A DNA stretch of 33,228 nt from contig CANQWM010000034.1 of assembly GCA_947627535.1 (NCBI GenBank), positions 1-33,228 on the forward strand. Direction: 5' to 3'. The notes beneath the pieces are model-generated. The model saw only the letters and a program-made list of their open reading frames with translations. It had not been told where the DNA came from and made no database searches. This document shows positions 1-7,136 of this stretch, one piece after another; position 1 is the first letter of the stretch; every line of letters begins with the position of its first letter. A program made the position numbers and the translations under genes. The stretch is from an uncultured Acetatifactor sp. (GTDB lineage Bacteria; Bacillota; Clostridia; Lachnospirales; Lachnospiraceae).

Positions 1-56
1 CAATCTTTTTGAAAACTGCATGCTGATTGACAGCTGAGTACCATGTTTTGAGAGAA

Positions 57-68
57 ACGACGGAAGTC
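57..68 (+). repeat. 12-bp repeat arm at left end of window
   Basis: The 12-mer ACGACGGAAGTC sits at 57-68 and its exact reverse complement lies at 33156-33167 near the other end of the window. The flanking bases differ (apart from a partly shared AGG/GGG after the motif). It may be a dispersed intergenic repeat or an IS end; which one cannot be decided here. The rest of 1-131 holds no gene; it contains a short direct repeat of CGTTCGGTTTT-like sequence at about 110-127 just downstream of recX. Confidence 0.4.
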
Positions 69-131
69 AGGTTATATGCACTTTTCCATAATGTCAAGTA
101 AAAGATTGCGTTCGGTTTTCCCGTTCGGTTT

Positions 132-743
132 TTAAACAGGCAGCAATGCCTTTCTTACAGCTTCTCCGGAAAACCCTTTGCGCATCAAAAACGCGCCCTG
201 CCGCCGGATTTCCTTTTCGTCCGCGGTATCCGGATCAAATCCGCGCTTTCTGAGCAGCTCCCGGATCATGGCCTGCTCGTCCTGTCTTCCCCCCTGCTCT
301 TCCCATTTCTGCCACGCTTCCCTTGCCGTATCCGGATCGATCCCCCGGACAGCCAGATCCTGCTCGATCCTGCGGCGGCTCCGGCTGTCTTCATGTCCGG
401 TAATATAGGCCAGGGCATACCGAAGATCATCGGTATAACGGAAGCTCGCCACATAGGCCAGCGCATCGGCGACGATCTCCTCCGGATACCCTCCGCCGCA
501 CAGCTTATCATGAAGCTGTTTTACGGTGTACTCGCGCCCTTTCAGCAGATTCATGGCACGAAGCCTGGCCCGTCTGGGCAGAACCTGTCCCATGATCTTT
601 TCATAGTCTTCCGGCGCAAGCTCCTCCCCCTCCGCTATATGATAAGAACGCAGTTCGCCTTTGTACAGCACAAAGGCGGACTGCTCTTCCAGATAGATAC
701 GGCTGCGGGATTTTGTCACATCCTCTATCCGCGTTACCTTCAT
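132..743 (-). CDS. recX: RecX family regulatory protein
   Basis: RecX binds RecA filaments and modulates recombinase activity in the cytoplasm. The protein (203 aa from the start chosen) has the family's run of three-helix repeats, with RARLRAMNLLKGREYTVKQL at the N-terminal side and KGFSGEAVRKAL at the C-terminus, and a basic stretch SRSRRRIEQDL in the middle. A start ten codons further upstream (773) is possible, but the methionine at 743 has a GGGAAG-type ribosome binding site just before it. It follows recA on the same strand with about 100 bases between, the usual recA-recX pairing, and is probably cotranscribed and SOS-induced with recA. No terminator is evident downstream. Confidence 0.9.
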   Translation of the reverse strand: MKVTRIEDVTKSRSRIYLEEQSAFVLYKGELRSYHIAEGEELAPEDYEKIMGQVLPRRARLRAMNLLKGREYTVKQLHDKLCGGGYPEEIVADALAYVASFRYTDDLRYALAYITGHEDSRSRRRIEQDLAVRGIDPDTAREAWQKWEEQGGRQDEQAMIRELLRKRGFDPDTADEKEIRRQGAFLMRKGFSGEAVRKALLPV

Positions 744-845
744 CTTCTTCCCACCATCCGATTCCGCAGGCATCCCCGCAGCGTTTTTTCCTCATGGCAT
801 CCATGAAATGTCCGGCTTTCGTCCGGCTTTATCTGATATCCGGTC

Positions 846-1913
846 TTACTTTGCGGCCTTCCGGGCCGCGCTCTCTTCCGCCGAAGTCTTCGCGCCGTCC
901 GGCTGCTCCTCGGTTTTTTTATCAAAGCCGTAATGGGCCCGTACCTTCGCCGCAATCTCATCGCATACCTGAGGATTGTCCTTCAGATACTGCTTTGCGT
1001 TCTCGCGTCCCTGACCGATTTTGTTTCCCTCATAGGCATACCACGCCCCTGATTTTACCACAATATCCAGATCGGCAGCCAGGTCCAGAATATCCCCCGC
1101 CATGGAAATGCCTTCTCCGAACATGATATCAAATTCCGCTTCCTTAAAGGGAGGCGCGATCTTATTCTTTACCACCTTGACACGGGTTCTGTTCCCGATC
1201 ACTTCACCGCCCTGCTTTAACGACTCGATCCGGCGCACGTCCATACGGACGGAAGCGTAAAATTTCAGCGCCCGGCCTCCCGTGGTCGTCTCAGGATTGC
1301 CGAACATGACGCCGATCTTTTCCCTAAGCTGGTTGATAAAGACCACCGTGCAGTTGGATTTGCTGATGATGGCAGTAAGCTTTCTCAGCGCCTGGGACAT
1401 CAGGCGCGCCTGCAGCCCCACATGGCTGTCCCCCATATCGCCGTCGATCTCCGCCTTGGGAACCAGCGCTGCGACAGAGTCCACAACGACAATGTCGATG
1501 GCGCCGGAACGCACCATGGTCTCCGCGATTTCCATGGCCTGTTCGCCGTTGTCAGGCTGGGAGATATAAAGATTATCAATATCCACGCCGATGTTCTTTG
1601 CATAAACAGGGTCAAGCGCGTGCTCCGCGTCAATGAATCCCGCAATTCCGCCCCTCTTCTGCACTTCCGCGATCATATGGAGCGTGACGGTAGTCTTACC
1701 GCTGGACTCCGGGCCGTAGATCTCCACGATTCTCCCCTTGGGAATGCCCCCCAGTCCCAGCGCGATATCAAGGCTCAGGGAACCTGTGGGGATCGTCTCT
1801 ACATTCATCTGCGCAGTGGGATCGCCCAGCTTCATAATCGCTCCCTTGCCGTACTGCTTTTCAATCTGGCTGATGGCCGCATCCAGCGCTTTCAGCTTCT
1901 CTTCTCTTTCCAT
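846..1913 (-). CDS. recA: RecA recombinase
   Basis: ATP-dependent strand-exchange protein that also triggers LexA self-cleavage. The 355-aa length is normal. Walker A is GPESSGKTT at residues 67-75, Walker B is [10 protein letters not shown] around 141-150, and the L2 region carries [18 protein letters not shown]. The C-terminus is the usual acidic/alanine-lysine tail. The ATG at 1913 has AAGGAG eight bases upstream. The gene has its own promoter with LexA-type boxes (1935-1992), so it is expected to be SOS-controlled as well as reachable by read-through from cinA. Placement behind pgsA and cinA is the standard Firmicutes arrangement. Confidence 0.98.
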   Translation of the reverse strand: MEREEKLKALDAAISQIEKQYGKGAIMKLGDPTAQMNVETIPTGSLSLDIALGLGGIPKGRIVEIYGPESSGKTTVTLHMIAEVQKRGGIAGFIDAEHALDPVYAKNIGVDIDNLYISQPDNGEQAMEIAETMVRSGAIDIVVVDSVAALVPKAEIDGDMGDSHVGLQARLMSQALRKLTAIISKSNCTVVFINQLREKIGVMFGNPETTTGGRALKFYASVRMDVRRIESLKQGGEVIGNRTRVKVVKNKIAPPFKEAEFDIMFGEGISMAGDILDLAADLDIVVKSGAWYAYEGNKIGQGRENAKQYLKDNPQVCDEIAAKVRAHYGFDKKTEEQPDGAKTSAEESAARKAAK

Positions 1914-1934
1914 TCTGAACTCTCCTTTTCTTAG

Positions 1935-1948
1935 AGAACAAATGTTCG
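1935..1948 (-). promoter_or_regulatory. LexA (SOS) box, promoter-proximal
   Basis: On the minus strand the site reads CGAACATTTGTTCT, matching the Gram-positive LexA consensus CGAAC-N4-GTTCG at all but the last base. It lies just downstream of the recA -10 element, between the likely transcription start and the ribosome binding site, where bound LexA would block transcription. Confidence 0.85.
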
Positions 1949-1963
1949 CATCCCATCTATCAC

Positions 1964-1992
1964 AGAATAAAACATCTGTTCGATTTTGTCAA
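1964..1992 (-). promoter_or_regulatory. recA promoter with second LexA-like box in spacer
   Basis: Minus-strand -35 TTGACA (1987-1992) and -10 TATTCT (1964-1969) are separated by 17 bases. The spacer overlaps a second LexA-like site, CGAACAGATGTTTT (1969-1982), with a perfect CGAAC half and a degenerate second half. Two operators flanking the -10 imply tight SOS repression. Confidence 0.75.
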
Positions 1993-2235
1993 CCTTTTTC
2001 CTGCTGTTTTTTTCAATTGATTCTGCCAGCGTCAAAACATGATCCTAAGGTAACATGTTTTATGTACCATAAACCTCCCTCAAAGGCACCTCACCTCCCC
2101 GTTTTCAAAAATTTCCTCTGAAACCTGCGGCGAAACTGCCAGAAAAAAGATATCCCCTCCCAAGTCGGAAGATTGATAGTATGAATAACAGATATCAGAT
2201 AGGTCAAGTGTAACACAGAATTGCCGGACAGGCAA
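1993..2235. other. recA-cinA intergenic, no gene seen
   Basis: Together with the recA promoter region this makes a 322-base stretch without a gene. The part upstream of the recA promoter has no convincing ORF, only a 12-codon reading frame behind a GGGAGG motif on the minus strand, and no clear terminator after cinA. A short TTGCC/GGCAA hairpin just after the cinA stop lacks a U-tract. Confidence 0.5.
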
Positions 2236-2796
2236 CTAAAACATGCAAAAACCGGCCTCCTCCGTCAGGCATTTATACAGCAGCCGCAGCGCCTCTTCCA
2301 CGGAGGCGTCCCTGATCTGCCTTCGACTGCCCGAAAAACGGCATTCCTTTACCCTGGTCTTTCCCTTTACGGTGCAGGCGATATAGACCAGTCCCACCGG
2401 CTTCTCCGGAGTACCGCCCCCGGGGCCCGCGATTCCCGTGACCGCCAGCGCCGCGTCCGCTCCTGCTGCCACCGCGGCACCCTCAGCCATCTCCCGGGCC
2501 GTCTGGGGACTTACAGCTCCAAACTGCTTAAGCGTCGCCTCCCCGACACCCAGCAGCGTTCTTTTCGCCGCATCCGCATAGGTGACAAAGCCCGCCCTGT
2601 ACACATCCGACACGCCCGCCACATTGATGATCCTGCCGGAGAGAAGCCCGCCGGTGCAGGATTCCGCGCAGGTAAGCGTATATCCCCGCCGCGCCAGCAG
2701 CGAAACCACAGACTCTTCCAGGGTCATATCCTCCGTCCCCGCGGACACCTTCTTCCCGAAACGGGATTCCATCGCTTCATTTTTATCCTGCTCCAT
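2236..2796 (-). CDS. CinA C-terminal domain protein (nicotinamide-nucleotide amidohydrolase, PncC type)
   Basis: Single-domain member of the CinA C-terminal/PncC family, which deamidates nicotinamide mononucleotide in pyridine-nucleotide recycling. The 186-aa protein carries the signature AESCTGG (44-50) with the presumed nucleophile Ser46, and the conserved VTGIAGPGGGTPEKPVG loop. The N-terminal molybdopterin-binding-like (COG1058) domain of full-length CinA (about 410 aa) is absent. About 20 residues precede the domain core; a later methionine (residue 24) could be the true start, as the ATG at 2796 sits very close to its upstream purine run. It lies five bases after pgsA and upstream of recA, the conserved pgsA-cinA-recA order. 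Confidence 0.88.
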   Translation of the reverse strand: MEQDKNEAMESRFGKKVSAGTEDMTLEESVVSLLARRGYTLTCAESCTGGLLSGRIINVAGVSDVYRAGFVTYADAAKRTLLGVGEATLKQFGAVSPQTAREMAEGAAVAAGADAALAVTGIAGPGGGTPEKPVGLVYIACTVKGKTRVKECRFSGSRRQIRDASVEEALRLLYKCLTEEAGFCMF

Positions 2797-2800
2797 CCCT

Positions 2801-3385
2801 TTACTTCTGCTCCTTCAAAACACCCCTGTTTTTTACCAGATAGTCGATCAGCGACACCACCGTAAGAGCCAGTGCCGCCCACATGACAATCTGAGTCAGA
2901 GTATCAAGCCACGGCCACCAGGATATCCCGCCGGGCACATTCACCAGCATGAGGCATACCATGATCATCTGAAAAACCGTTTTGAATTTTCCCCAATAGC
3001 TGGCCGCGATTACAACGCCGTTGTCGGAAGCGACCAGCCGAAAGCCGCTGATGACAAACTCTCTCGCTATAATGATGATCACCGCCCACGCCGGGATCCT
3101 GTCCATCTCCACCAGCGCAATCAGCGCGGAGCAGACTAACAGCTTATCCGCCAGAGGATCCATAAACTTTCCAAAGTCCGTGATCAGATGGTACTTTCTG
3201 GCGATCTTTCCGTCCGCAAGATCCGTCAGGCTTGCCAGAATGAAAACAGCCAGCGCGGCAGCGTTGGGAATCAGAACGTTTTCTCCGAACCAGCCCGCGT
3301 TTCCTCCCAGCAGGAGTATGACGAAGGGCAGGATCAGTATCACCCTGAAAATGGTCAATTTATTCGGCAGATTCATTTTTTTCAT
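2801..3385 (-). CDS. pgsA: CDP-diacylglycerol--glycerol-3-phosphate 3-phosphatidyltransferase
   Basis: Membrane enzyme making phosphatidylglycerophosphate, the first committed step to phosphatidylglycerol and cardiolipin. The 194-aa protein contains the full CDP-alcohol phosphotransferase motif DG-x2-AR-x8-G-x3-D-x3-D, with Asp58, Gly59, Arg63, Gly72, Asp76 and Asp80. Hydrophobic segments near 12-27, 40-55, 83-95, 101-120 and 160-178 fit a small multi-pass protein. The start at 3385 has GGAGAG seven bases upstream and overlaps the end of rimO by 26 bases in another frame, so translation is probably coupled. Confidence 0.95.
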   Translation of the reverse strand: MKKMNLPNKLTIFRVILILPFVILLLGGNAGWFGENVLIPNAAALAVFILASLTDLADGKIARKYHLITDFGKFMDPLADKLLVCSALIALVEMDRIPAWAVIIIIAREFVISGFRLVASDNGVVIAASYWGKFKTVFQMIMVCLMLVNVPGGISWWPWLDTLTQIVMWAALALTVVSLIDYLVKNRGVLKEQK

Positions 3386-4706
3386 GATATATCTCTCCTA
3401 TCAGATCATATTCGTTGGAGTCCGTTACGACTGCCTTCACAAAGTCTCCCGTCATAAGCGCCGCCGTGGTATTCAAAAACAGATAACCGTCCACATTGGG
3501 CGCGTCCCGGTAGGTTCTGGCCACATACACATCCTCGTCCGCCACTTTTCCCTCCACCATCACGGTGAGCACCCGTCCGATCATCTCCTCCGCCTTCTCA
3601 AAGGCGATGGCCTGCTGCAGCTCCATCAGTTCGTCCCGGCGGCTGCATTTCTGTTCCTCCGGAATCTGATCCGGCATCCCGGCCGCAGCCGTATCCTCCT
3701 CCTGGGAGTAGGGAAATACTCCCAGCCGGTCAAACTCCATCTCGTTTACAAACCGGTAAAGCTCCTCATGATCCTCCTGGGTCTCCCCCGGAAACCCGCT
3801 GATCAGCGTGGTGCGAAGACAGATATCGGGAATCCGCTCCCGCAGCTTTTTGATGCATTCCCGCAGCTTTTCCTGGTCGGTCCTGCGTCCCATCCGCCAA
3901 AGCACCCCATCGGAGGCGTGCTGAATGGGAAGGTCCAGATAATGACAGATCTTCGGCTCCGTAGCAATTGTCTCGATCAGCTCCTCCGTGATCTCCTCCG
4001 GATAACAGTACAAAAGCCTGATCCAGCGGATGCCCTCTATGGCCGCCAGCCGTTTCAACAGCATCGGAAGACGCTTCTCCCCGTAAAGATCCACACCGTA
4101 AAGCGTGGTCTCCTGGGCTACCAGGATCAGCTCCCTGACGCCGCCGTCCGCAAGCATCTGCGCCTGCGCCGTAAGCTCCTCCATGGGAACGCTCCGGTAA
4201 ACCCCCCGGACCTTGGGAATGATACAATAAGTACAGTGCTTGTCACAGCCCTCCGCAATCTTCAGATACGCAAAATGCCCGCCCGTGGTCACAACGCGGC
4301 CGCGTCGCAGACACGGCGCCGCGTTCAGGTCCCGGTAATGCTCTCCGCCCCTTCCCGCAAGCGCTTCCTCCACAGCCGCCGTGATCTCTTCTATGGCCGT
4401 GGTGCCTACCAGCGCGTCCACTTCTGGAATCTCCCTGCGGATTTCCTCCCGGTAGCGCTGCGCAAGACACCCCGCGGCGATCAGGCATTTCAGCCTTCCG
4501 CCCTGTTTCAGTTTTCCCAGCTCCAGCAGCGTGTTGATGCTTTCTTCCTTGGCGTCGCCGATAAAGCAGCAGGTATTCACCACCGCGACGTCCGCCTCCG
4601 TCTCGTCGTCCGTAAAAGAATATCCCCTGTCCCGGAGCATTCCCAGCATCATTTCCGTATCCACCAGATTTTTGTCACAGCCCAGAGATACAAACAGTAT
4701 GTTCAT
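3360..4706 (-). CDS. rimO: Ribosomal protein uS12 methylthiotransferase RimO
   Basis: Radical-SAM methylthiotransferase that modifies the conserved aspartate of ribosomal protein S12. Domains in order: UPF0004 domain with cysteines 10, 46 and 80 that bind the second iron-sulfur cluster; radical SAM core with CxxxCxxC at Cys154, 158 and 161 (GCDKHCTYCIIP); C-terminal TRAM domain from about residue 380. The 448-aa length is typical. MiaB is the closest alternative, but the opening FVSLGCDKNLVDTE and its position between rpoZ and pgsA favour RimO. It is preceded by a 144-base intergenic region with strong predicted secondary structure, unusual in this tightly packed operon. Confidence 0.95.
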   Translation of the reverse strand: MNILFVSLGCDKNLVDTEMMLGMLRDRGYSFTDDETEADVAVVNTCCFIGDAKEESINTLLELGKLKQGGRLKCLIAAGCLAQRYREEIRREIPEVDALVGTTAIEEITAAVEEALAGRGGEHYRDLNAAPCLRRGRVVTTGGHFAYLKIAEGCDKHCTYCIIPKVRGVYRSVPMEELTAQAQMLADGGVRELILVAQETTLYGVDLYGEKRLPMLLKRLAAIEGIRWIRLLYCYPEEITEELIETIATEPKICHYLDLPIQHASDGVLWRMGRRTDQEKLRECIKKLRERIPDICLRTTLISGFPGETQEDHEELYRFVNEMEFDRLGVFPYSQEEDTAAAGMPDQIPEEQKCSRRDELMELQQAIAFEKAEEMIGRVLTVMVEGKVADEDVYVARTYRDAPNVDGYLFLNTTAALMTGDFVKAVVTDSNEYDLIGEIYHEKNESAE

Positions 4707-4734
4707 ACTACCCTTCCCGATAACCGAAAAGGCC

Positions 4735-4795
4735 GCCGCAAAATACAGTTTTGCTTCTCACACAAAAACGGAACGTATGAGCGGTATTTTGCAGC
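4735..4795 (-). other. structured leader RNA upstream of rimO
   Basis: In the minus-strand transcript, arms at 4735-4746 and 4784-4795 form a 12-bp stem (nine contiguous Watson-Crick pairs around GCAAAATAC/GTATTTTGC plus an outer U-G wobble and two G-C pairs). A second stem of 7 bp (4757-4763 with 4775-4781, one wobble) nests inside. A separate hairpin with stem CCGGCA/TGCCGG lies at about 4830-4845 just after rpoZ. No U-tract follows either, so these look like a processing or leader structure rather than an intrinsic terminator. The class is unknown. Confidence 0.45.
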
Positions 4796-4850
4796 AGCCC
4801 GAAATGCCGAAGTATTCAGCCGAATCCGATCCGGCAGCCCTGCCGGGCTT

Positions 4851-5087
4851 TTACTCCTCTTCGTCACCCAGAATCTTGATTTTTCCCTGATTCAATTCCT
4901 CTACCGCCACGGAAAGCGCTTTTCTGCCCTTGCCGTCCACAAGCGGCTCCTCGCCTGAAATGAGCTGGCGCGCTCTCTTTGAGGTTGCCATCACAATGGA
5001 ATAGCGGCTGTTCACCACAGGAGTCTCGCCCGGCTCCACATCGCTGTTTACGACCTTCATCAAATCGGAATAAGACGGATGTAACAT
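4851..5087 (-). CDS. rpoZ: DNA-directed RNA polymerase subunit omega
   Basis: Small subunit that assists folding and assembly of the beta-prime subunit. The 78-aa protein has the omega core, NSRYSIVMATSKRARQLI (26-43), followed by the KALSVAVEEL helix (57-66) and an acidic C-terminal end. It starts two bases after the gmk stop, with AAAGGAG inside the end of gmk, so the two are translationally linked. The gmk-rpoZ pair is the normal order in Firmicutes. Confidence 0.93.
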   Translation of the reverse strand: MLHPSYSDLMKVVNSDVEPGETPVVNSRYSIVMATSKRARQLISGEEPLVDGKGRKALSVAVEELNQGKIKILGDEEE

Positions 5088-5089
5088 AA

Positions 5090-5725
5090 TTATTCTGCTC
5101 CTTTCGCGAAACCATGCAGTTCCTCTCTGATCTCGCTGATAAATTTTTTATTTCTGACCGGGGCCCGCCTCGCCGCGTCCGTCAGCCGGTGGATCTCGTC
5201 GATACAGGTCTCCAGATCGTCGTTCACTACTATATAATCATAGGCTTCCATGCCTTCTGATTCTTCAACCGCGCGGGCAAGACGCCTTGCGATCACCTCC
5301 GGGGTCTCCGTGCCCCTCTTTTCCAGCCTGTGCTTCAGTTCCTGCGCGCTGGGCGGCGTCACGAAAATCAGCAGGCTTTCCGGAAACCTTTCCTTTATCT
5401 TCAGCGCTCCCTGGATCTCAATCTCCAGGATCACGTTTCTGCCCGCCGCCATCTGTTCCTCCACAAAAGCCTTCGGCGTCCCGTAATAATTTCCGCAGTA
5501 GGAGGCGTACTCGACCAGTCCGTCGTTTTTGATGGTCTCCTCAAAATTCCGCTTATCCGTAAAGAAATATTCCACGCCGTTTCGCTCCCCCTGCCGGGGC
5601 GCCCTGGTGGTCATGGAAACAGACAGCACATAATTGTCATACTTTCGCAGCAGCCCCTTCACCAGCGTTCCCTTTCCGGCTCCTGAAAATCCGGACAATA
5701 CCATAAGGATGCCCCTTGGTTCCAT
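5090..5725 (-). CDS. gmk: Guanylate kinase
   Basis: Phosphorylates GMP to GDP with ATP, feeding GTP and dGTP pools and, indirectly, (p)ppGpp balance. The 211-aa protein has the P-loop GFSGAGKGT (12-20), the GMP-binding region SVSMTTRAPRQGERNGVEYFF (36-56) and the lid RLEKRGTETPEVIARRL (about 133-149). The start has GGGGAGG seven bases upstream. Downstream of remA and upstream of rpoZ with only a few bases on each side, clearly one operon. Confidence 0.97.
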   Translation of the reverse strand: MEPRGILMVLSGFSGAGKGTLVKGLLRKYDNYVLSVSMTTRAPRQGERNGVEYFFTDKRNFEETIKNDGLVEYASYCGNYYGTPKAFVEEQMAAGRNVILEIEIQGALKIKERFPESLLIFVTPPSAQELKHRLEKRGTETPEVIARRLARAVEESEGMEAYDYIVVNDDLETCIDEIHRLTDAARRAPVRNKKFISEIREELHGFAKGAE

Positions 5726-5727
5726 TT

Positions 5728-6000
5728 TTAATCCTCCCCGCCGTTTTCCGGCAAAAGCGCTCCGTCCTGCACGACCTGCACCCGTCCCGCAATCGTCTCC
5801 GGCAGAAGCGCCGAAAGAACCACTTGACTGTCCTCCATGATCAAAACCGCCTTTGTCTTCCTGCCCTGGGTCGCGTCAATGGCAAGCCCCTTTTCCTTCG
5901 CCCCCTGGACCAGCCGCTTGATAGGCGCCGAATCCGGGCTGACAATGGCAATGATCTTGGATGTATTCACAATATTTCCAAATCCGATATGGATCAACAT
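5728..6000 (-). CDS. remA: Extracellular matrix regulator RemA (DUF370)
   Basis: RemA-family DNA-binding protein; in Bacillus subtilis RemA activates biofilm matrix and osmoprotection genes by forming ring-like oligomers that wrap DNA. The 90-aa protein matches throughout: [28 protein letters not shown] (5-32), then [15 protein letters not shown] with the basic residues needed for DNA contact, then [12 protein letters not shown]. It sits between yicC and gmk with a two-base gap to gmk, exactly as in B. subtilis. The matrix role is knowledge of the family; its targets here are unknown. Confidence 0.92.
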   Translation of the reverse strand: MLIHIGFGNIVNTSKIIAIVSPDSAPIKRLVQGAKEKGLAIDATQGRKTKAVLIMEDSQVVLSALLPETIAGRVQVVQDGALLPENGGED

Positions 6001-6038
6001 ACCATAAGCCCCACGCCTTTCCCCATTTTGTGCGCCGT

Positions 6039-6917
6039 CTACTCAATATTCTGTATCTGCTCCCTGACCTTTTCAATCTGCGTCTTCAGGTCAACGGCGC
6101 AGTTCGTGATCTCCAGATCATTGGATTTCGACAGAATGGTATTCGCCTCCCGGTTCATCTCCTGCGCCATAAAGTCCAGCCTTCTCCCTATGGAGCCTCC
6201 CTCCAGCAGAATGGACCTGGTGGTCTGGATATGGCTGCGCAGCCGGACGATCTCCTCGTCCACGCAGACCCGGTCCGCAAAGACCGTGACTTCTGTGAGC
6301 AGCCTTCCCTCGTCCACCGACTTGTCCTGCAAAAGCTCCCTTACTTTGGTCTCCAGCCTCTGGCGGTATTCCTCCACCAGCTTCGGCCACCGCGCCTCTA
6401 TAAAGTCCACCTGCTTCTGCATACCGTCCAGCTTTTCGATCAGGTCTTCCTTCAGATTCTCCCCCTCTGTGAGCCTTGTCTCCACAAAAGCTTCCGCCGC
6501 CCCGCGGACCGCCTTCTGAAGCTCCTTCCAGAGCTCCTCCTCATCAATGGCAGCTTCCTCCATGGTGAATACTTCCGGATATTTCGACAGCGTTGAAACC
6601 CTGATATCGCTCTCCAGTCCAAATTCCTCCGCCATCTGCCGCAGATATCCCAGGTATTCCCTCGCAAGCTCACGGTTATAACGAACCGTCGAGGTCTTTT
6701 CCGAGTAATCCTCATAGGAGATGAATACATCCACCTTCCCGCGTTCCATGTATTTTTTCAGCTCGCTCCGGACGGAAGCCTCAAAGAAATTCAGTGATTT
6801 TGGCATCTTGATGCTCACGTCCAGATAGCGGTGGTTCACGGATTTCATCTCAACCGTGAACTTCCTGTCGTTCTCGGCGATCTCGCATCTGCCGAAACCT
6901 GTCATGCTCTTTATCAT
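6039..6917 (-). CDS. YicC/YloC family endoribonuclease
   Basis: Member of the YicC family, endoribonucleases implicated in RNA turnover. The 292-aa protein begins with the family hallmark [10 protein letters not shown], has [13 protein letters not shown] (about 27-39) and ends with the conserved [17 protein letters not shown] and [15 protein letters not shown] segments. A start four codons earlier (6929) exists, but the ATG at 6917 has GGGAG five bases upstream and gives the standard N-terminus. First gene of the operon yicC-remA-gmk-rpoZ-rimO-pgsA-cinA, behind a strong promoter. Confidence 0.92.
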   Translation of the reverse strand: MIKSMTGFGRCEIAENDRKFTVEMKSVNHRYLDVSIKMPKSLNFFEASVRSELKKYMERGKVDVFISYEDYSEKTSTVRYNRELAREYLGYLRQMAEEFGLESDIRVSTLSKYPEVFTMEEAAIDEEELWKELQKAVRGAAEAFVETRLTEGENLKEDLIEKLDGMQKQVDFIEARWPKLVEEYRQRLETKVRELLQDKSVDEGRLLTEVTVFADRVCVDEEIVRLRSHIQTTRSILLEGGSIGRRLDFMAQEMNREANTILSKSNDLEITNCAVDLKTQIEKVREQIQNIE

Positions 6918-6965
6918 GCGCGCTCCCATCCGGGCAACGGGTTACATTGCCACATACGTTATTTT

Positions 6966-6994
6966 ATTATAGAATAAGTTTTAAAAGGCGTCAA
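6966..6994 (-). promoter_or_regulatory. yicC operon promoter (SigA type)
   Basis: Minus-strand -35 TTGACG (6989-6994) and a perfect -10 TATAAT (6966-6971) with a 17-base spacer, about 50 bases upstream of yicC. It is the best housekeeping promoter in the window and would drive the whole yicC to cinA operon. Confidence 0.85.
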
Positions 6995-7061
6995 GGGCGA
7001 AGAAGCCACATTTTCATTACATTTTCACTTCACAACATTTTCACAGCCGCTGTTTTTCCTC

Positions 7062-7091
7062 TTGCCAACCGCCGGCTGTCCGTGCCATAAT
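7062..7091 (+). promoter_or_regulatory. rqcH promoter
   Basis: TTGCCA (7062-7067) and CATAAT (7086-7091) with an 18-base spacer, one mismatch in each hexamer. It lies 46 bases before the rqcH start and about 70 bases from the oppositely facing yicC promoter. Confidence 0.65.
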
Positions 7092-7136
7092 ACATGTCGG
7101 AAGACAAAACCGGATTTTTCTGTAAGGAGACATTTT

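Noticed and set aside
778..840. Possible terminator or stem between recX and recA
   Set aside because: The GCCGGAC copies there are direct, not inverted, and no T-run follows the small CATGG/CCATG palindrome.
2050..2090. 12-codon ORF with GGGAGG upstream between cinA and recA as a leader peptide
   Set aside because: No codon bias or attenuator structure supports regulation of recA, which has its own downstream promoter.
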